From assembly GCA_019753155.1 (NCBI GenBank), contig JAIELG010000009.1, positions 1 to 47,743 on the forward strand: a stretch of DNA of 47,743 nucleotides, read 5' to 3'. The translations under genes and the position numbers were made by a program. This document shows, piece after piece, positions 44,422 to 47,743 of this stretch. Numbering within the stretch: position 1 is the stretch's first letter; each line of letters starts with the position of its first letter. The notes under the pieces are model-generated. The model was not told the origin of the DNA. It saw nothing but the letters and a program-made list of their open reading frames with translations, and did not search any database. This stretch comes from Burkholderiales bacterium (lineage in GTDB: Bacteria > Pseudomonadota > Gammaproteobacteria > Burkholderiales > JABEVD01).

Positions 44422-44538
44422 GGTATGGCCGTGCTGTTGTAGCCATACCTATTCAGCGCGAGCGGAAATCCTGAGAAGCGAAATGCCGAGAGGGGAAGCC
44501 CATTTCGAAATTTCCACCCCTGCTGAATGGAGGTATGG
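44422..44538. repeat. Compound inverted repeats beside oriT, including 30-bp repeat copy B
   Basis: GCCATACC (44442-44449) can pair in two ways. Upstream it matches GGTATGGC (44422-44429) as a perfect 8-bp stem. Downstream CCATACCT-ATTCAGC (44443-44457) pairs with GCTGAAT-GG-AGGTATGG (44522-44538), continued after an internal loop by GGAAAT (44464-44469) with ATTTCC (44510-44515). The two hairpins exclude each other. The right arm is the 30-bp repeat (44508-44537) also found at 32428-32457. Confidence 0.7.
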
Positions 44539-44545
44539 AAGACCC

Positions 44546-44583
44546 GAAGGGCGCACTTAGGAGTCACTACGTGACTCGTGCGC
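44546..44583 (-). other. MOBQ-type origin of transfer (oriT) with nic site
   Basis: Read on the minus strand, TAAGTGCGCCCTT (44559-44547) matches the nic region of MOBQ/IncQ-like plasmids, where the relaxase cuts TAAGTG^CGCCCT; here the cut would lie between 44554 and 44553. On the 5' side of nic the inverted repeat GAGTCAC-TAC-GTGACTC (44561-44577) provides the relaxase recognition hairpin. Outer arms GCGCAC (44551-44556) and GTGCGC (44578-44583) extend it. The relaxase gene starts 34 bases away. Confidence 0.82.
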
Positions 44584-44616
44584 TCCTGCGGAGGGCAAAC
44601 CCACAAAGGCAAAGGC

Positions 44617-46119
44617 ATGGCCATCTACCACCTCAGCGTGAAAGCGGTATCCCGTTCAGTCGGTCGCAGTGCGACCGCTGCCGCCGCTTATCGTGCCGGC
44701 TGCGAGATGGCCGACGAGCGTACCGGCGTGATTCATGACTATCGCCGCAAGGGCGGTGTCGAATCCGCCGAGATCGTCTTGCCCGATGGGGCACCCGAAT
44801 GGGCGACCGACCGGGCAAAATTATGGAACGCTGCCGAGCTTGCCGAGAAGCGCAAGGATGCCTGCGTGGCAAGGGAATATGAGGTGGCCCTGCCCGCCGA
44901 GCTTTCCCCCTCAGAACGACGGCGGTTGGCTCTCGATTTCGCCAGGGACATGGCGAACCGGGAAGGGTGCTCGGTGGATGTCGCCATTCACGCCCCTGGC
45001 AGGGGGGGTGACAACCGCAACCATCACGCCCACCTCCTGCGCACGACCCGCAAGGTCGAAGCCGAAGGCATGGGCGCGAAGCTGGATGCCGAAAAAGCCG
45101 GGCGCAACCGAACCGCCGACCTTGAGGCAGTCCGTGTTCGCTGGGCTGAAATGGCCAATATCGCCCTGGAGCGGGCAGGTCATGCTGCCCGCGTCGATCA
45201 CCGCAGCCTTGAGGCGCAACGCGAGGAAGAGCGGCTGGGCGACTATCTGCGGCGGAAGATTGAGCACGCCGAGCGTCTTGAGGCGCTTTCCCGCGAGCCG
45301 ACCCGGCACCTTGGGCCCACGGCGACCGCTTTCGAGCGGCGTACCTGGGAGCCAAGCCGCTTGCGGCTGGACTTCGAGCGGGAAGCCATGGAACGGCTGG
45401 AGCGGGCCAGGGAGGCGGGCGACCTGGAGCGCCAGGGGAAGGCGCTCGATCGCGCCATTCTCGACTTGTCGGGCGACCTCAACGCGGCCAGGGCCGAGCG
45501 CGACCGCCAGCAACGGGACGCCGAGCAGAAGCGGCAGCGCATTGAGATGGAGCGGGTGAAACCGATCGAGAAAGACAGGCGCCAGGCACAGGCCGAGCGT
45601 GAGCGCGAATTCGAATCGAGGCCGATAAGCCTTCCGGCGGATCGATTCACCATCGAAGTCGCCGCGTCTCTCGGCCTCGAACGGGCAACCGAACCAGGAA
45701 GGGTGTCCATGCCGCAGGGTCGGTACTTCGACGCAATGCAAGGTGGCTCTGCGCTCCCTTTCAATGCTAAGGGTATCTTGGTCGGGGTCGATCTGCGCCG
45801 ATGGGACGGCGGGCTGAGCAGCGCAGACCAGCTTGCCTTGATCGGCATGGAAGGACTACTGAGCAATGGCCATTTAACGCGCCTAGCCACCGATATTGTG
45901 GTGGTGCGTGATGCTCAATTTCTGGAGGCGCGGGAAAGGGGCGGACTATCCGTGCAGACCAGCGGCGAGCGTGTCCGGGAGAGGGAATCGGCAATCGAGG
46001 CAGATCGGCAGCGCGCCACTGCCGCCACGACGATATCCGTCACCCGGGAAGAATGGAAACCCGAAGTGTCGAAAGAGCAGAAACCCGAGATCAACGACGG
46101 GAAGGACTTCGGTCTATAG
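44617..46119 (+). CDS. mobA: MobA/MobL family relaxase
   Basis: A 500-residue MOBQ relaxase. AIYHLSVKAVSRSVGRSATAAAAYRAG opens the MobA/MobL domain with the likely catalytic Tyr25. The metal-binding histidines are H125 and HHAH (136-139) in VAIHAPGRGGDNRNHHAHLLRTTR. The middle (about 200-340) is a long charged coiled coil; the C-terminal part is unassigned and has no primase. It nicks oriT and leads the strand into a recipient, using another element's type IV secretion system. ATG 44617 follows AAAGG; an in-frame start at 44578 would lie within the oriT hairpin region. It is divergent from the TraD-like gene. Confidence 0.92.
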   Translation: MAIYHLSVKAVSRSVGRSATAAAAYRAGCEMADERTGVIHDYRRKGGVESAEIVLPDGAPEWATDRAKLWNAAELAEKRKDACVAREYEVALPAELSPSERRRLALDFARDMANREGCSVDVAIHAPGRGGDNRNHHAHLLRTTRKVEAEGMGAKLDAEKAGRNRTADLEAVRVRWAEMANIALERAGHAARVDHRSLEAQREEERLGDYLRRKIEHAERLEALSREPTRHLGPTATAFERRTWEPSRLRLDFEREAMERLERAREAGDLERQGKALDRAILDLSGDLNAARAERDRQQRDAEQKRQRIEMERVKPIEKDRRQAQAEREREFESRPISLPADRFTIEVAASLGLERATEPGRVSMPQGRYFDAMQGGSALPFNAKGILVGVDLRRWDGGLSSADQLALIGMEGLLSNGHLTRLATDIVVVRDAQFLEARERGGLSVQTSGERVRERESAIEADRQRATAATTISVTREEWKPEVSKEQKPEINDGKDFGL

Positions 46120-46142
46120 GCGGCGAGGGGCGTGGATATGTC

Positions 46143-46436
46143 TCAGGCTGCGTGTAGTTCCTGCCGTATTGTTTCCCTCACGACATCTGCCAGCGTTTGT
46201 CCCACTGCAACCTGTTTCAAGGCTTCATTGATGAGAGTTTGATAATTTCCCCCAGTCATCTCCGCTCGGGCCTTGAAAATAGCAAGCACGTCATTGTCTA
46301 CGCGCATGGTAATGCGGGTTTTCCCTCCTGACTCAGCCTGGAGCTTCGCCAGGGCCGGGATGGCCGATACTGGCTTCGCATCAGAAAAGTCCATGTCTTT
46401 GTATTGCTCGTGCATTGCATCAGAACTGTTCTTCAT
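46143..46436 (-). CDS. brnA: BrnA family antitoxin
   Basis: A 97-residue BrnA antitoxin. The N-terminal part (MDFSDAKPVSAIPALAKLQ) is the toxin-binding segment; TRITMRVDNDVLAIFKARAEMTGGNYQTLINEALKQ is a ribbon-helix-helix DNA-binding domain. It neutralises BrnT and represses the operon. AAAGGA lies six bases before ATG 46436, inside the toxin gene, which it overlaps by 17 bases. The C-terminal extension (TLADVVRETIRQELHAA) is common in the family. Confidence 0.93.
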   Translation of the reverse strand: MKNSSDAMHEQYKDMDFSDAKPVSAIPALAKLQAESGGKTRITMRVDNDVLAIFKARAEMTGGNYQTLINEALKQVAVGQTLADVVRETIRQELHAA

Positions 46437-46695
46437 ATCGCTTCCTTTGCCGTTGGTTTGCCTTCCATGCCGAAATCAGCCGGATACTCTCTCCCCTATG
46501 AGTCCATACCACGATCAAAATACGACCTTTTGCCCCCATTCTCAGAGATACGAATCTCTGCTCCTCTTGCGCGTCCCGATCTTCTTTCGTGAGGGCGTAA
46601 GGATCGAGCAATACAGGCTTGGCCTCATCGAATGTCACCCCGTCATGGTTGAGGGGGTTGGCCTCGGCTTTCCTCGGGTCGAACTCGATTTTCAT
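46420..46695 (-). CDS. brnT: BrnT family ribonuclease toxin
   Basis: A 91-residue BrnT toxin of the RelE-like fold: MKIEFDPRKAEANPLNHDGVTFDEAKPVLLDPYAL, then RFVSLRMGAKGRILIVVWTHRGESIRLISAWKANQRQRKRYEE, with the conserved RLISAxxA-type end carrying catalytic Arg residues. It cleaves RNA to stop growth and is counteracted by BrnA. ATG 46695 is close behind a strong promoter and has no ribosome-binding site, so translation is probably leaderless. The frame extends upstream to 46773 but beyond the promoter. Confidence 0.92.
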   Translation of the reverse strand: MKIEFDPRKAEANPLNHDGVTFDEAKPVLLDPYALTKEDRDAQEEQRFVSLRMGAKGRILIVVWTHRGESIRLISAWKANQRQRKRYEEQF

Positions 46696-46702
46696 ATTAG
46701 GA

Positions 46703-46731
46703 ATTGTACATACCAATGTGCATACAGTCAA
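46703..46731 (-). promoter_or_regulatory. brnTA promoter
   Basis: On the minus strand -35 TTGACT (46731-46726) and -10 TACAAT (46708-46703) are separated by 17 bases. Transcription would start at about 46696, one base before the brnT ATG. The spacer holds an imperfect inverted repeat (TGTATGCAC and GTATGTACA) that could be the BrnTA operator. Confidence 0.75.
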
Positions 46732-46754
46732 CCCAGCTGTGGAGAACAAATAAA

Positions 46755-46787
46755 CTGTCCGGTGTAGTAGCACGTAATCTGTCCGGT
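46755..46787. repeat. Left terminal region of the IS element
   Basis: CTGTCCGGT occurs at 46755-46763 and again at 46779-46787, followed by a TTTATCC stretch, just before the transposase ribosome-binding site. Such repeats mark the left end of IS elements of this group. The exact tip is not definable here because the other end is outside the window; it lies within about 25 bases of the brnTA -35. Confidence 0.5.
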
Positions 46788-46815
46788 TTTATCCAATTCC
46801 CAAAAGGAGGTTGGA

Positions 46816-47743
46816 ATGAAACGGACGGAATGGCTACAGGAGACACGGAAGATGAGATTTTTGGAAGCATTATCAGGTTGGCGGGAAGGACGACTGACCC
46901 AGGAAGAGGCGGCACGATTGCTCGGGGTGTGCGAGCGGTCGTTTCGGCGGTATTTGAACCGGCACGAGGAAGCCGGGCTGGAGGGGCTGATCGACAAGCG
47001 CCTGAGCCAGGTATCGCATCGGCGGGCGCCGGTAGATGAAGTGCTGGCGACAACGGCGCTGTACCAGAAGCATTACGCGGGCTGGAATGTCAAACACTTC
47101 CATAGCTGGTATCAGCGGGAGCATAAAGGCAGCCGGAGCTACAGCTGGGTGAAGAGTGTGCTGCAGTCACAAGGCGTCATTGCCAAAGCGCCGGGACGCG
47201 GCAAACACAGAAAGCGCCGCGAGCGCTCGCCGCTACCCGGCATGATGCTGCATCAGGACGGCAGCACGCATGAATGGGTGCCGGGTCAACAATGGGATTT
47301 GATCGTGACGATGGACGACGCCACCAACGCGCATTACTCGATGTTCTTCGTCGATGAAGAAGGCACACAAAGCAGTCTGCAGGGGGTGCGCGATGTGATC
47401 GAGCAGCATGGGCTGTTCAGCTCATTCTACTCCGATCGCGGCAGCCATTACTGGACCACGCCGGAAGCAGGCGGCAAGGTGGACAAGGAACATCCCACCC
47501 AGTTCGGGCGGGCCATGAAGCAACTCGGGATCACCATGATCGCAGCTTACTCGCCGGAGGCCAGGGGGCGCTCCGAGCGCATGTTCAGTACCCATCAGGA
47601 GCGGTTGCCCAGGGAACTGGCGCTGGCTGGGATCACCGATATGGCCGCTGCCAACCGCTACCTCGCCGAGCATTATCGCCAGAACTTCAATGCTGAATTC
47701 ATGCAGCCTGCCATGGAAGAAGGCGGCGCCTTCGTGCCATGGA
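46816..47743 (+). mobile_element. ISNCY (IS1202-like) transposase, cut by the window edge
   Basis: An open frame of 309 codons that continues past the window. AAAGGAGG precedes ATG 46816. The N-terminus has a helix-turn-helix (GRLTQEEAARLLGVCERSFRRYLNRHEEAGLEGLID), followed by an rve/DDE integrase core with QQWDLIVTMDDATNAHYSMFFVDEEGTQSSL, FYSDRGSHYW and YSPEARGRSERMFSTHQERLP supplying the three catalytic acids. This is the ISNCY/IS1202-type transposase layout. No frameshift is visible in the part present. It sits just upstream of brnTA on the opposite strand. Confidence 0.88.

Overview
The window reads as a betaproteobacterial chromosome segment, probably from the Nitrosomonadales (Gallionella/Sulfuricella-like). 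The pointers are the rpsU-yqeY-dnaG-rpoD operon beside folB/plsY/tsaD, an HrcA-type CIRCE element at rpoH, a PEP-CTERM protein, and a CsbD/YSC84/lmo0937 stress set. Assignment is by recalled family resemblance only; no database was searched.

Layout. 1-2.3 kb: small stress genes mixed with decayed genes (a TMEM175 fragment and a multiply frameshifted secreted protein). 2.6-3.7 kb: a DUF3494 PEP-CTERM protein behind a likely sigma-54 promoter. 3.7-8.7 kb: Nudix hydrolase, PAS-PAS-GGDEF-EAL protein, aldo-keto reductase, S4 protein and rpoH. 8.7-17.1 kb (minus strand): an envelope glycan cluster that looks like the Arn pathway rebuilt for another 4-amino sugar. It has a WecE-type aminotransferase, WecD-like acetyltransferase, GtrB/ArnC-like lipid-linked transferase, SMR-type flippase, ArnT-like membrane transferase, methyltransferases and msbA, with stop and start codons overlapping through much of it. 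17.2-24.3 kb: metH, a frameshifted rhodanese gene, a secreted repeat protein, ogt and xerD. 24.3-31 kb: folB, plsY, tsaD, then rpsU-yqeY-dnaG-rpoD and a CAU-anticodon tRNA with a strong terminator.

From the tRNA to the right edge (31-47.7 kb) the content is accessory and looks like an integrated mobilizable plasmid or genomic island. It carries an HTH gene and a Rep-like winged-helix gene followed by three iteron-like repeats; a MobA/MobL relaxase, a divergent TraD-type accessory protein and a recognisable MOBQ oriT (nic TAAGTG^CGCCCTT beside an inverted repeat); a brnT-brnA toxin-antitoxin pair; an IS transposase running off the edge; and remnants of RhuM, RelE/ParE and PIN-toxin genes. No integrase and no right-hand attachment site are visible.

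The most interesting signal is regulatory. Five promoters in the island (33.6, 38.6, 39.6, 40.1 and 41.6 kb) share a palindrome TGCG[A/T]CN-N5-TG[A/T]CNNN, full consensus TGCGACA-N5-TGTCGCA. In every case exactly nine bases follow before a -10 hexamer. The first site drives a DUF2779 nuclease gene and a WYL-domain transcription factor. The others drive an AAA+ double ATPase and three genes I cannot name. Geometry and regulator class resemble the WYL-dependent DNA-damage promoters of mycobacteria (PafBC). I infer a dedicated, WYL-controlled stress or defence regulon. A DnaQ-like protein that has lost three of five catalytic residues lies inside the same block.
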